NCBI GenBank assembly: GCA_009774625.1
Contig: VSOB01000040.1
Location: 1 to 32,043, forward strand
Reading direction: 5' to 3'
Source: Lachnospiraceae bacterium
GTDB lineage: Bacteria > Bacillota > Clostridia > Lachnospirales > Lachnospiraceae
DNA: 32,043 nt
In this document: positions 6,611 through 15,227 of the stretch, one piece after another
Layout: every line of letters starts with the position of its first letter
How positions within the stretch are numbered: position 1 is the stretch's first letter
Program-made: the position numbers and the translations under genes
Notes under the pieces: generated by a model
What the model saw: the letters and a program-made list of their open reading frames with translations, nothing else
Told to the model about the DNA's origin: nothing
Databases searched by the model: none

Positions 6611-7152
6611 CAGAGCGGGCAGACAGAAAGGACGGGAGAGCCACAGAGTCGGGGGGCCCGGCTGATCTGGGACTGATGCTGGCATTTGCCCTGATACTGG
6701 CATATGCAGAATCTTTACTTCCTTTTACATTTGGGATACCCGGAGTCAAGCTGGGGCTGGCCAATCTGGCAGTGCTTCTGACGCTGTACCGGACAGGGGC
6801 CAGGCAGGCCCTTTTGGTTTCCATGCTCCGGATTGTGCTGAACGGTTTTTTGTTCGGCAATCTATATGGTATCCTTTATAGCCTTGCAGGGGGGCTTTTG
6901 AGCTTTCTGGCAATGTACCTGGCGAAAAAGACAAAGTGCTTCAGTCTGCTGGGAGTGAGCATTGCAGGCGGTGTATTTCACAATACAGGCCAGATTGCGG
7001 TAGCCGCCTTTGTTGTGGAAACAAAGGGACTGTATTACTATCTGCCGTTTCTTCTGGCAACGGGTGTGGTGACAGGATTTCTGATCGGCATGGTATCCGG
7101 ACAGGTGTTACGCCGGCTTCCCGGAAGCAAGACGGAGAAAAAGGAACTATGA
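6607..7152 (+). CDS. Gx transporter family protein (heptaprenyl diphosphate synthase component I family)
   Basis: A 181-residue integral membrane protein with about five hydrophobic segments. Conserved family features include ESLLPFTFGIPGVKLGLANL and RIVLNGFLFGNLYGILYSLAGG, the Gly-rich helices that give the Gx name. Family annotation as heptaprenyl diphosphate synthase subunit I is historical; a role as an S-component-like or ion/redox-linked membrane partner is more often suspected. It overlaps the preceding NusG_II gene and the following ruvA gene by ATGA each, so the three are translationally coupled. The first 20 residues are polar and probably cytoplasmic. Confidence 0.85.
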   Translation: MTERADRKDGRATESGGPADLGLMLAFALILAYAESLLPFTFGIPGVKLGLANLAVLLTLYRTGARQALLVSMLRIVLNGFLFGNLYGILYSLAGGLLSFLAMYLAKKTKCFSLLGVSIAGGVFHNTGQIAVAAFVVETKGLYYYLPFLLATGVVTGFLIGMVSGQVLRRLPGSKTEKKEL

Positions 7153-7754
7153 TAGCATATGTAAAAGGTACACTGGAAGAAATTACGGAAAATAATGCGG
7201 TGGTGGAAGTAAACGGGATCGGATACAATATAAAGATATCCGCAGGCACGATGAACCGGCTGCCCGGACTGCATCAGGAAGTCAGGCTGCACACCTATAC
7301 TGCTGTGCGGGAGGACGCTTTCTGGCTGTATGGATTTTTAAGCCGTGAGGAGCTGGAGCTGTTCAGACTGTTGATTACAGTCAATGGTGTGGGACCTAAG
7401 GGAGCGTTGGGCATTTTGTCCGTCATGAGTGTGTCCGAACTGCGTCTTGCGATTTTATCAGGTGACGGTAAGCTGCTTTCCAGGGCGCCGGGCATCGGCA
7501 AAAAGACAGCAGAACGGCTGATTCTGGATCTGAGGGATAAGATCTCCGCAGCAGGCGGAGAGGATGGGCGTCTGCAGACAGTCACGGCCGGGACTGAGAA
7601 CAGTGCACGCGGTGAGGCAGTGGAAGCATTGGTTGCACTGGGCTATGGAGCGGGAGATGCGCTGAAGGCAGTAAACGAAGTGATCAGGACGGCCGGTATG
7701 GAGGATGCGGATACGGAATCGATTCTGAAGGCGGCATTAAAAAGAATACTTTAA
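7149..7754 (+). CDS. ruvA: Holliday junction branch migration protein RuvA
   Basis: A 201-residue RuvA of normal length. The N-terminal OB fold starts MIAYVKGTLEEI. Two helix-hairpin-helix motifs follow: LITVNGVGPKGALGIL (about 75-90) and APGIGKKTAERLILDLRDK (about 115-133). The C-terminal three-helix domain that contacts RuvB contains EAVEALVALGYG. RuvA tetramers hold four-way junctions and load RuvB during recombination repair. The start is ATG 7149, overlapping the stop of the membrane-protein gene; GGAA upstream is a weak binding site, so coupling is likely. RuvB follows after 15 bp. Confidence 0.97.
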   Translation: MIAYVKGTLEEITENNAVVEVNGIGYNIKISAGTMNRLPGLHQEVRLHTYTAVREDAFWLYGFLSREELELFRLLITVNGVGPKGALGILSVMSVSELRLAILSGDGKLLSRAPGIGKKTAERLILDLRDKISAAGGEDGRLQTVTAGTENSARGEAVEALVALGYGAGDALKAVNEVIRTAGMEDADTESILKAALKRIL

Positions 7755-7769
7755 AGCACGGGGAGAGTT

Positions 7770-8768
7770 ATGGAGCGAAGAGTGATAGAAACCAATCTGA
7801 CAGAAGAGGATGTCAAGCTGGAGGGAAGCCTCCGTCCCCGGTATTTAAAGGAGTATATCGGACAGGAAAAAGCAAAGGAAAGTCTGAAAATATACATAGA
7901 AGCTGCCAGGCAGAGAAAGGATGCGCTGGATCATGTATTATTTTATGGTCCGCCCGGACTGGGCAAGACCACATTAGCCGGTATCATTGCCAATGAGATG
8001 GAAGTCAATCTGAAAATAACCAGTGGTCCGGCGATTGAAAAGCCGGGAGAAATGGCCGCCATACTGAATAATCTGCAGGAAGGGGATCTGCTTTTTGTGG
8101 ATGAGATACATCGTCTGAACCGACAGGTGGAGGAAGTGCTGTATCCGGCGATGGAGGATTTTGTGATTGACATCATGATCGGGAAAGGCGCTTCTGCCAG
8201 ATCCATCCGGCTGGATTTGCCCAGATTTACACTGGTGGGGGCAACGACAAGGGCCGGACTTCTGACTGCGCCGCTGCGGGACCGGTTCGGGGTCATTCAC
8301 AGACTGGAATTTTACAGCGTGGAAGAGCTGTGTCAGATCATACAGCATTCCGCCCGGATACTGGATGTGAAAATCGAGAAAAAAGGTGCGATGGAGCTGG
8401 CGAAAAGGAGCCGGGGCACACCACGGATCGCCAACCGTATCCTGAAGCGGGTGCGGGACTTTGCCCAGGTGCGTTATGATGGTGTGATTACCGCAAAAGT
8501 GGCGGATACGGCGCTGGATCTGCTGGATGTGGATAAGCTGGGGCTGGATCATGTGGACCGAAACCTTCTGCTGACGATGATTGAGAAGTTCGGAGGCGGG
8601 CCGGTGGGGCTGGATACCCTGTCCGCGGCCATCGGAGAGGATGCAGGGACCATAGAGGATGTATATGAACCCTACCTGATCCAGAACGGGCTTCTGAACA
8701 GGACGCCCAGAGGAAGAGTGGCCACAGATTTGGCTTATCGGCATTTGGGTATTGAAATTCCCACCTGA
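7770..8768 (+). CDS. ruvB: Holliday junction branch migration DNA helicase RuvB
   Basis: A 332-residue AAA+ motor of normal length. Walker A is GPPGLGKT (60-67), Walker B ends in DEIHR (111-115), sensor 1 is GATTRAG (about 157-163) and the arginine-finger region is APLRDRFG. The C-terminal winged helix contains TPRGRVATDLAYRHLG. It drives branch migration with RuvA. The start is ATG 7770, with GGGGAGAG about 5 nt upstream. The last codons contain the -35 box of the zapA promoter. Confidence 0.97.
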   Translation: MERRVIETNLTEEDVKLEGSLRPRYLKEYIGQEKAKESLKIYIEAARQRKDALDHVLFYGPPGLGKTTLAGIIANEMEVNLKITSGPAIEKPGEMAAILNNLQEGDLLFVDEIHRLNRQVEEVLYPAMEDFVIDIMIGKGASARSIRLDLPRFTLVGATTRAGLLTAPLRDRFGVIHRLEFYSVEELCQIIQHSARILDVKIEKKGAMELAKRSRGTPRIANRILKRVRDFAQVRYDGVITAKVADTALDLLDVDKLGLDHVDRNLLLTMIEKFGGGPVGLDTLSAAIGEDAGTIEDVYEPYLIQNGLLNRTPRGRVATDLAYRHLGIEIPT

Positions 8769-8780
8769 TCCGGGTATAAT
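8752..8780 (+). promoter_or_regulatory. Promoter of zapA and downstream genes
   Basis: TTGAAA (8752-8757) lies inside the end of ruvB and TATAAT (8775-8780) follows after exactly 17 bp. A second TATAAT at 8788-8793 lacks a good -35 box. This gives the division/cell-wall genes a start independent of the candidate SOS promoter. Confidence 0.65.
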
Positions 8781-8837
8781 AAAGTCATATAATATGGTTT
8801 GTGGTATTGCCATATCTTACGGATGAGGGGTGTGGAA

Positions 8838-9248
8838 ATGTCGGCGAAAACAGATACGGAAGTCATCATCGGAGGAAAGGTTTTTACCTTAAGCGGGTAT
8901 GAAAGTGAGGAATATCTTCAGAAGGTAGCTTCCTATATCAACAATAAAGTGGCAGAGTATAATAAAACTGACCAGTTCCGCAGACAGCCGGTGGATATTC
9001 AGAATGTCTTGTTGCAGCTTAATATAGCGGATGATTATTTTAAGGCAAAAAAACAGATCAGTATGCTGGAAGAGGACATCGAAAGCAAAGAAAAAGAGAT
9101 TTACGATTTGAAGCATGAGTTGATCGCGGCCCAGATGAAGATGGAAAGCACGGAAAAGAATATGAAGGGGCTGCAGAAAGAACTGAACGAAAATGCCAAA
9201 AAAATCGTTCGCATGGAAACGGAATTAAAGGGACAAAAAAAGGCATGA
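8838..9248 (+). CDS. zapA: Cell division protein ZapA
   Basis: A 136-residue ZapA. The N-terminal globular part reads TEVIIGGKVFTLSGYESEEYLQKVA, followed by YINNKVAEY and a NVLLQLNIADDYFKA helix. A long C-terminal coiled coil runs from about residue 70 to the end. ZapA binds and bundles FtsZ at the division ring. The start is ATG 8838, with GAGGGG at 8825-8830; an in-frame ATG at 8823 has no binding site. It overlaps the U32 gene by ATGA, a pairing I know from other Clostridia. Confidence 0.9.
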   Translation: MSAKTDTEVIIGGKVFTLSGYESEEYLQKVASYINNKVAEYNKTDQFRRQPVDIQNVLLQLNIADDYFKAKKQISMLEEDIESKEKEIYDLKHELIAAQMKMESTEKNMKGLQKELNENAKKIVRMETELKGQKKA

Positions 9249-11509
9249 AAAAAGTCGAGCTTTTAGCTCCGGCGGGCAGCTTCGAAGGATTTCGGGGAGC
9301 GATTCACGCAGGAGCAGATGCCGTGTATATTGGTGGCAGAAAATATGGAGCCAGAGCATACGCCGGGAATTTCAGTAAAGAGGAAGTGTGCCTGGCTATT
9401 CGTTATGCACATTTATCCGGAAGAAAGCTGTATCTTACGGTCAATACACTGGTCAAGGAGTCTGAAATGGAGGAACTGCCGGAGTATCTGAGGCCGTTTT
9501 ATGAAGAGGGGCTGGACGGTGTGATCGTGCAGGACTGGGGTGTATTTTCCCTGCTGCGGGAGTGTTTTCCCGGACTGGCTCTGCATGGAAGTACACAAAT
9601 GACAGTGACCGGAGCAAGAGGCGCAAGATTTCTGCTTTCCCAGGGGGCTTCCAGAGTGGTGCCGGCCAGAGAATTGTCGCTGGAAGAGCTGGCCCGGATC
9701 CGTAAGGTGGGGATAGAAGTGGAAGCCTTTGTTCATGGTGCCATGTGTTACGGTTATTCCGGTCAGTGCCTGTTCAGCAGTCTGCTGGGCGGAAGGAGCG
9801 GAAACCGGGGCCGGTGTGCACAGCCTTGCAGGCTGCCATACAGGATTCTGGAGGAAGGGCAGGCGGACGATACCAGGGCAGAGACCGGACAGTATCCGCC
9901 CTGTCCCTTAAGCCTGAAAGATCTGTGTGCGCTGCAGCTTCTTCCAAAGCTGCTCTCTGCCGGGATTGATTCCTTTAAAATCGAGGGCAGGATGAAGAAG
10001 CCGGAGTATACGGCCGGGGTGACGGCGCTGTATCGAAAGTACATCGACCAATATTATCATGCCCCTTCCGGGAGCTATCGGGTTGAGGAAGCGGATATGG
10101 AAAGGCTGCGCCGCCTGTATATTCGCAGCGGAATACAGGAAGGCTATTATCGCAGGCATAATGGCAGGGAAATGATAACGCCTCAAAACCCCGGCTATGA
10201 GAGCGTGGACGAGAGCTTTTGCGGACAGATAAGAGAGAGCTATCTGGAGCAGGCTCCCAAAATCCTGGTGAGCGGTAAGATCATTCTGCAGAGAGAAAAA
10301 CCGGCTCTTTTAGAACTGTGGAAACAGACCGGGGATGGGACAGAGCTTTGCAGGATCCGGCAGACGGGGCAGATGGTGGAACCGGCAAAAAAGCAGCCTC
10401 TGACAATAGAAACGGTGGAAAAACAGATGCATAAGACAGGAAACACGCCCTTTTCTTTTGGAGAGTTTTCGGTTTGTCTGGATGAGGATTGTTTTCTGCC
10501 GGTTAAGGCAATGAACAATCTGCGCAGAGAAGGGTTGCAGGGGCTGGAAGAAGCCATGCAGGAGCCATACCGCCGGGATGGCGGGAGAGCGCCGCGGAGA
10601 AGTGAGAGGCCCAAAAAGGATGGGGCTGTGCCTTATCTGGCGGTTTCTGTAGAGAATACAGAGCAGTTGGAGGCCGTTTGCAGTGTTCCGTTTGTCCGCC
10701 GTCTTTATCTGAACGGGGATGTGATACTACAGGGAAAGAAAGAAGAGTTGTACTCTGAATTAAAAGCATGGAAAACGAAAGACGGGTATGAGAATGGGGA
10801 TAGAGGCAGAAGTTTGTTTCTTGCTATGCCCCATGTGATCCGCCTTCGGGATGAAAAGTATCTGTCTTTGCTGCAGAAGGAACTGTTTTGCAGTGAATCT
10901 TTGTGGGACGGTGTGCTGATCCGGAATCTGGAGAGCCTGGGATTTCTGCAGGAAAATGATTATCCGGGAGAAATTACGGCGGATGCCGGTCTGTATGCCT
11001 GGAACGAAAGAGCCAGGGGGTTTTGGGAGGAGCAGGGTGTTACGGCAACTGCCCCGCTGGAATGCAGCAAGGAAGAGCTGCATAAAATGGGGATTGCCGG
11101 TATGGAGGTGATCGTTTACGGACGGAGCCTTTTGATGGTTTCGGCAAATTGTCTGCGAAAAACCGGTATGGCATGCCCGAAACAGCGCGGAGAGAAGGCG
11201 CCGGATCTTCCGGATCAGGAAGCAGTCCTCTGGCTGAGGGACCGGTACCGGACACTTTTTCCGGTGCGCACCATATGTATGCACTGTTACAATGAGATCT
11301 ATAATAGCCTTCCGCTATCCCTGCATGAGTATGGAAAGTCAGTGATAAAAGAGGCGCCTGCAGGGGTACGGCTTTGCTTTACCATAGAAAAGGCAGCGGA
11401 GATCCGGCAGGTACTGACCTGTTTTGAAGAGTTTATAAAGGCGCCGGAGCTTTTACGGCAGGCTGATTTTTCCTTTACAAAAGGACATTATAAAAGAGGA
11501 GCGGAATAA
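9245..11509 (+). CDS. U32 family protein, RlhA-like (rRNA/tRNA hydroxylation family) with DUF3656-type region
   Basis: A 754-residue protein beginning KKVELLAPAGSFEGFRGAIHAGADAVYIGG, the hallmark of U32. The signature segment EAFVHGAMCYGYSGQC is followed by RGRCAQPC, giving four likely cluster cysteines: C168, C175, C191 and C195. The long C-terminal half matches the DUF3656-containing forms. Established E. coli members are RlhA (23S rRNA C2501 hydroxylation) and TrhP (tRNA wobble uridine hydroxylation); the length favours the RlhA group, but the substrate here is not proven. The peptidase label is historical. No signal peptide is present. It is translated together with zapA through an ATGA overlap. 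Confidence 0.85.
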   Translation: MKKVELLAPAGSFEGFRGAIHAGADAVYIGGRKYGARAYAGNFSKEEVCLAIRYAHLSGRKLYLTVNTLVKESEMEELPEYLRPFYEEGLDGVIVQDWGVFSLLRECFPGLALHGSTQMTVTGARGARFLLSQGASRVVPARELSLEELARIRKVGIEVEAFVHGAMCYGYSGQCLFSSLLGGRSGNRGRCAQPCRLPYRILEEGQADDTRAETGQYPPCPLSLKDLCALQLLPKLLSAGIDSFKIEGRMKKPEYTAGVTALYRKYIDQYYHAPSGSYRVEEADMERLRRLYIRSGIQEGYYRRHNGREMITPQNPGYESVDESFCGQIRESYLEQAPKILVSGKIILQREKPALLELWKQTGDGTELCRIRQTGQMVEPAKKQPLTIETVEKQMHKTGNTPFSFGEFSVCLDEDCFLPVKAMNNLRREGLQGLEEAMQEPYRRDGGRAPRRSERPKKDGAVPYLAVSVENTEQLEAVCSVPFVRRLYLNGDVILQGKKEELYSELKAWKTKDGYENGDRGRSLFLAMPHVIRLRDEKYLSLLQKELFCSESLWDGVLIRNLESLGFLQENDYPGEITADAGLYAWNERARGFWEEQGVTATAPLECSKEELHKMGIAGMEVIVYGRSLLMVSANCLRKTGMACPKQRGEKAPDLPDQEAVLWLRDRYRTLFPVRTICMHCYNEIYNSLPLSLHEYGKSVIKEAPAGVRLCFTIEKAAEIRQVLTCFEEFIKAPELLRQADFSFTKGHYKRGAE

Positions 11510-11526
11510 TCCGGAAAGCATATGAT

Positions 11527-12912
11527 ATGGGACAGGTAATAACAGAATTTTCCAAATATTTGATTGCACTGTTTGCATCATTTTATACCTATGAATGCTT
11601 TGCTGTATTCCGGTATCAGACTGAGGGAGAGAGAAGCGGCATTTATATCAGACAGTATATTTTTATGTTTCTTGTACATGTAAGCTGTTTTCTGCCGATC
11701 TATGTCAAGACAGGCAGAGTGGAATATATTTTCTTTTTTATTTTTCAGCAGATAGCTATGTATACCACCATTGTGCTGTATCATCTGATTTATCCTGCGG
11801 CTAACCGCCTGGTCATTAATAACATGTGTTTTCTTACATCGGTGGGATTTATGATTCTGACACGTCTTTCCTATGACAGAGCGGTTCGGCAGTTCGCAAT
11901 CGCCGTATTTTCTTCGGTGATCGCACTGATGATTCCGGAGCTGATTCAGCGTGTGAAAAGCTGGAGAGATTTTACCTGGGTTTACGGCGGTGTGGGAATT
12001 GCCGCGCTGGGAGCGGTACTTCTTCTGGGTGCTGTGACTCACGGGGCCAAACTTTCTTTTTCTCTGTTCGGCATCCGGGTTCAGCCTTCCGAGTTTATCA
12101 AGATTCTGTTTTCTTGTTTTATTGCGTCTCTCCTGTGTCGTTCCCGTTCTTTCTGGAATGTGGCACTGTCTGCGGTGGCGGCAGGGGCGCATGTGATTCT
12201 GCTGGTGCTGTCCAGAGATCTGGGCAGTGCATTGATCTATTTTGTGGCATATGTGGTTATGGTGTATGTTGCAACCGGACGCAAGCGTTACCTTTTGGCC
12301 GGGCTTTTGGGCGGAAGTGCGGCGGCATGGCTGTCCTTCAGGATTTTTGCCCATGTTCAGGTGCGTGTACAGGCATGGCTGGACCCCTGGAGCGTAATAG
12401 ACAGAGAGGGGTATCAGATTACACAGTCGCTGTTTGCCATCGGCTGCGGCGGTTTGTTCGGACTGGGACTTGGTCAGGGCAGTCCGTCCTCCATCCCGTT
12501 TGTGACGACCGATTTTATCTTTTCCGCCATTGCGGAAGAGCTGGGAATTTTATTTTCTCTGTGTCTGATTCTGGTGTATATCAGTTGCTTTATTATGTTT
12601 ATGCAGATTGCCATTGCCATAAAGGATGAGTTTTACCGCCTGGCGGTAGTGGGGCTGGGGGTCACATATCTGTTTCAGATCTTTCTGACCATAGGAGGCG
12701 GTGTCAAATTTATTCCACTGACCGGTGTTACGCTGCCGTTTATCAGCTATGGCGGGAGCAGCATGCTGAGTACAATTATGACGTTTGCCGTGATTCAGGG
12801 CTTTTATCTGACAGGAGGAAGAAAAAATGCCTCAGACAAAACAACACAAAAAGAAACCAGACAGAGAAGTTCCGGGAAACGGACAAAGAAACGGCCGGAA
12901 ACGGAGCCTTAA
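11527..12912 (+). CDS. SEDS peptidoglycan polymerase (FtsW/RodA/SpoVE family)
   Basis: A 461-residue polytopic membrane protein. The SEDS core shows VQPSEFIKILF, SRDLGSALIYF, EGYQITQSLFAIGCGGLFG, TTDFIFSAIAEELG (with the conserved Asp of TDF) and PLTGVTLPFISYGGSSML. About 130 residues with three or four additional membrane segments precede the core, as in some clostridial and actinobacterial members. It polymerises lipid II and would work with the class B PBP encoded next. The basic, hydrophilic tail (from about residue 432) is encoded in DNA that also encodes the PBP N-terminus. FtsW versus RodA cannot be decided from this sequence. The ribosome binding site is weak. Confidence 0.9.
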   Translation: MGQVITEFSKYLIALFASFYTYECFAVFRYQTEGERSGIYIRQYIFMFLVHVSCFLPIYVKTGRVEYIFFFIFQQIAMYTTIVLYHLIYPAANRLVINNMCFLTSVGFMILTRLSYDRAVRQFAIAVFSSVIALMIPELIQRVKSWRDFTWVYGGVGIAALGAVLLLGAVTHGAKLSFSLFGIRVQPSEFIKILFSCFIASLLCRSRSFWNVALSAVAAGAHVILLVLSRDLGSALIYFVAYVVMVYVATGRKRYLLAGLLGGSAAAWLSFRIFAHVQVRVQAWLDPWSVIDREGYQITQSLFAIGCGGLFGLGLGQGSPSSIPFVTTDFIFSAIAEELGILFSLCLILVYISCFIMFMQIAIAIKDEFYRLAVVGLGVTYLFQIFLTIGGGVKFIPLTGVTLPFISYGGSSMLSTIMTFAVIQGFYLTGGRKNASDKTTQKETRQRSSGKRTKKRPETEP

Positions 12913-14359
12913 AAGCGCCGTGGATACAGAACGGGTGCAGAAAAAAGAGATTATGCAGGTAACCGTGTGCTTTGTGGCGCTTTTTCTTATTATGATGGGG
13001 TATTTTACCGTATATGCCATGACTCATGAAGAAGAGCTGATGAACAACAGCTATAACAATCGTCAGCAGATTTTAAGCGAACAGAACAGGCGGGGCAGTA
13101 TTTATGCCAGAGACGGCGAAGTACTGGCAGAGACAAAGGAGGATGGTTCCGGCGGGGAAATAAGGGTATATCCCTATGGAAAACTGTTTTCCCATGTGGT
13201 AGGATATGCGGATAAGGGGAGAGCCGGCCTGGAAGCACAGGCAAATTATTATCTGATTCAGTCCAGTGTCCCTGTGATCTCCAAATTGAAACAGACTAGT
13301 CAGGAAGGGAAAAATCCCGGCGACAACGTCTATACTACTTTTGATGTGGGACTGCAGGAAGCGGCGGAGCGGGCACTGGGCGTTTATAAAGGAACGATCA
13401 TTGCCATGAATCCCAAGACCGGGGAAATCCTGGCGATGGTGTCCAAGCCGGATTTTGATCCAAACCTGATAGCCCAGGAGTGGGATGCCATTCTGGCGGA
13501 TGAGGAAAGCGGCACTCTGCTGAACCGGGCAACACAGGGGCTGTATCCGCCCGGTTCCACCTTTAAGATTGTAACAGCTCTTGAGTATATCAGAGAGCAT
13601 CCGGATACTTACCAAAGCTATCGGTATTCCTGCAGCGGCAGCCTGCGGGAAGGGGAAGATGTGATCAACTGTTACCACGGGACCAGTCACGGATCGGTGG
13701 ATTTGAAAAAATCCTTTGCCAAGTCATGCAATACATCTTTTGCCAGCATGGGGATGGAGTTTGATAAAGAGATGTTTGCAGATACGCTGGATTCTCTGCT
13801 GTTTAACCAGGAGCTTCCCCTGGATCTGGCTTATAATCAGAGTAAACTGGAGATTCTGCCGGATGACAGCAGGGGAGAGATGATGCAGAATGCCATCGGA
13901 CAGGGCAGAACACAGATGACTCCCATTCATCTGACGATGATTACCGCCGCCATCGCCAATAACGGTGTACTGATGAAACCTTATACAATACAGAGGGTGG
14001 AAAGTGCGGAAGGGGCGCCGGTCAAGACTTATTCTTCCGAGGCCTATGGCGAACTGATGAGCAGTGAAGAAGCGGCGATTCTGGCAGAGTATATGGAGGA
14101 AGTGGTGGAAAACGGTACCGGGACCAAGCTGTCCGGCCTTACCTATTCGGCCGCAGGCAAAACCGGGTCGGCGGAATACGGAACAAAAAAAGGAGAGAGC
14201 CATGCCTGGTTTACCGGATTCGCTCCTGCGGAAGATCCACAGCTTGTGGTGACCGTCATCATAGAAGGCGCAGGAAGCGGCGGAGATTACGCGGTGCCTA
14301 CGGCTCGGCGCGTATTTGATGCCTGCCTGAATGGGGACACCGGGGAAATACCGGAATAA
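12827..14359 (+). CDS. Class B penicillin-binding protein (transpeptidase)
   Basis: A 510-residue PBP of the PbpA/FtsI type. It has a basic cytoplasmic tail (1-42), one membrane segment (about 43-65), a short dimerisation/linker region with NRRGSIYARDGEVLA, and a transpeptidase domain. Active-site motifs are STFK (244-247), SCN (300-302) and KTG (445-447). It cross-links peptidoglycan outside the membrane and forms a pair with the SEDS protein. The start is ATG 12827 with AGGAGGAAG just upstream; this lies inside the SEDS gene and gives an 86-bp overlap. It lacks the large N-terminal pedestal and PASTA domains of other PBPs. A role in elongation, division or sporulation is undecided. Confidence 0.92.
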   Translation: MPQTKQHKKKPDREVPGNGQRNGRKRSLKSAVDTERVQKKEIMQVTVCFVALFLIMMGYFTVYAMTHEEELMNNSYNNRQQILSEQNRRGSIYARDGEVLAETKEDGSGGEIRVYPYGKLFSHVVGYADKGRAGLEAQANYYLIQSSVPVISKLKQTSQEGKNPGDNVYTTFDVGLQEAAERALGVYKGTIIAMNPKTGEILAMVSKPDFDPNLIAQEWDAILADEESGTLLNRATQGLYPPGSTFKIVTALEYIREHPDTYQSYRYSCSGSLREGEDVINCYHGTSHGSVDLKKSFAKSCNTSFASMGMEFDKEMFADTLDSLLFNQELPLDLAYNQSKLEILPDDSRGEMMQNAIGQGRTQMTPIHLTMITAAIANNGVLMKPYTIQRVESAEGAPVKTYSSEAYGELMSSEEAAILAEYMEEVVENGTGTKLSGLTYSAAGKTGSAEYGTKKGESHAWFTGFAPAEDPQLVVTVIIEGAGSGGDYAVPTARRVFDACLNGDTGEIPE

Positions 14360-14364
14360 AAGAT

Positions 14365-14393
14365 TTGCGTAATGGGACAAGATAGGATATACT
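14365..14393 (+). promoter_or_regulatory. Candidate promoter of the NUDIX gene
   Basis: TATACT (14388-14393) has TTGCGT (14365-14370) 17 bp upstream. The -35 matches only three consensus bases, so the call rests mainly on the -10 box and on the 78-bp gap after the PBP gene. Confidence 0.35.
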
Positions 14394-14437
14394 GTTATAG
14401 ATAGTCAGACTGACACACCAGGGCAGGAGGAATTGCA

Positions 14438-14890
14438 ATGATTGAAGCAACGAGCTGTGGCGGTGTGGTGATTTTTCGGGGAAAGATTCTGCTTTTATAT
14501 AAAAATTATAAGAATAAATATGAGGGCTGGGTCTTGCCGAAGGGAACTGTAGAACCAGGAGAAGAGTTTAAGGATACTGCGCTCAGAGAAGTGCGGGAGG
14601 AATCCGGAGCCAGAGCATCCGTCATTAAATATGTGGGAAAAAGCGATTATACTTTTAATGTTCCGGATGATACGGTGGAAAAAGAAGTGCACTGGTATCT
14701 GATGATGGCTGACAGCTATTACAGCAAACCACAACGCGAAGAATATTTTGAGGATTCAGGATATTATAAGTTTCATGAAGCGTACCATCTGTTAAAATTT
14801 GCCAATGAAAAGCAGATATTGGAAAAGGCTTATCATGAATATCTGGAGCTGAAGAAAAATAATTTATGGGGAAATCGAAAATATTATTAA
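14438..14890 (+). CDS. NUDIX hydrolase
   Basis: A 150-residue protein with a complete NUDIX box: G36, E42, R50-E51, E54-E55 and G57, within VEPGEEFKDTALREVREESG. The preceding strand WVLPKGTV and the N-terminal GGVVIF are typical of the MutT/diadenosine polyphosphate hydrolase group. It hydrolyses a nucleoside diphosphate linked to another moiety; the substrate cannot be read from the sequence. The start is ATG 14438 with GGAGGAA about 8 nt ahead. It leads a run of closely spaced genes through GerW. Confidence 0.9.
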   Translation: MIEATSCGGVVIFRGKILLLYKNYKNKYEGWVLPKGTVEPGEEFKDTALREVREESGARASVIKYVGKSDYTFNVPDDTVEKEVHWYLMMADSYYSKPQREEYFEDSGYYKFHEAYHLLKFANEKQILEKAYHEYLELKKNNLWGNRKYY

Positions 14891-14904
14891 AGAGCGCATC
14901 CAAT

Positions 14905-15216
14905 ATGAGATTTCACAAAGAATTGTACATCGGTGATTCCGTCCGCAGGGCCGGACTGGTAAAATGGAAACTGAAGCATCATGCCGGACAGTTGCGGATT
15001 TTTGTAATCGTTCTGGCAAGAGGCGAAGATCAGCTTGAAATCATTCACTGTGCGTTTCTGCAGCAGAAGTATTACAGAAAAGTTCCGCTCTGTGTTGTGG
15101 GGATTGCAGGGGGATATGAAGAGGCACTTGGGCTGCTTCAGCGGATGATTGCCGATGTGTTTGCAAAGACAGGCGGATATGGGTTAAAGGATTATTTTAT
15201 AAAGGATGGGAACTAG
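14905..15216 (+). CDS. Hypothetical protein, 103 residues
   Basis: I recognise no characterised family. The protein starts MRFHKELYIGDSV and contains a strand-rich middle (RIFVIVLARGEDQLEIIHC) and an amphipathic helix (GYEEALGLLQRMIADVF). It is basic, soluble in appearance and has no signal peptide. ATG 14905 follows the NUDIX stop by 14 bp. A longer start at 14866 would overlap NUDIX by 25 bp; both have weak binding sites. I have a vague memory of similar short unnamed proteins in Lachnospiraceae. It lies 11 bp before the DUF2953 gene, so it is probably cotranscribed. Confidence 0.65.
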   Translation: MRFHKELYIGDSVRRAGLVKWKLKHHAGQLRIFVIVLARGEDQLEIIHCAFLQQKYYRKVPLCVVGIAGGYEEALGLLQRMIADVFAKTGGYGLKDYFIKDGN

Positions 15217-15227
15217 CAGAGGGATAT

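Noticed and set aside
11578..12354. Minus-strand frame of 258 codons opposite the SEDS gene
   Set aside because: Antisense to a hydrophobic gene; such frames are expected to look polar and basic. No domain is seen.
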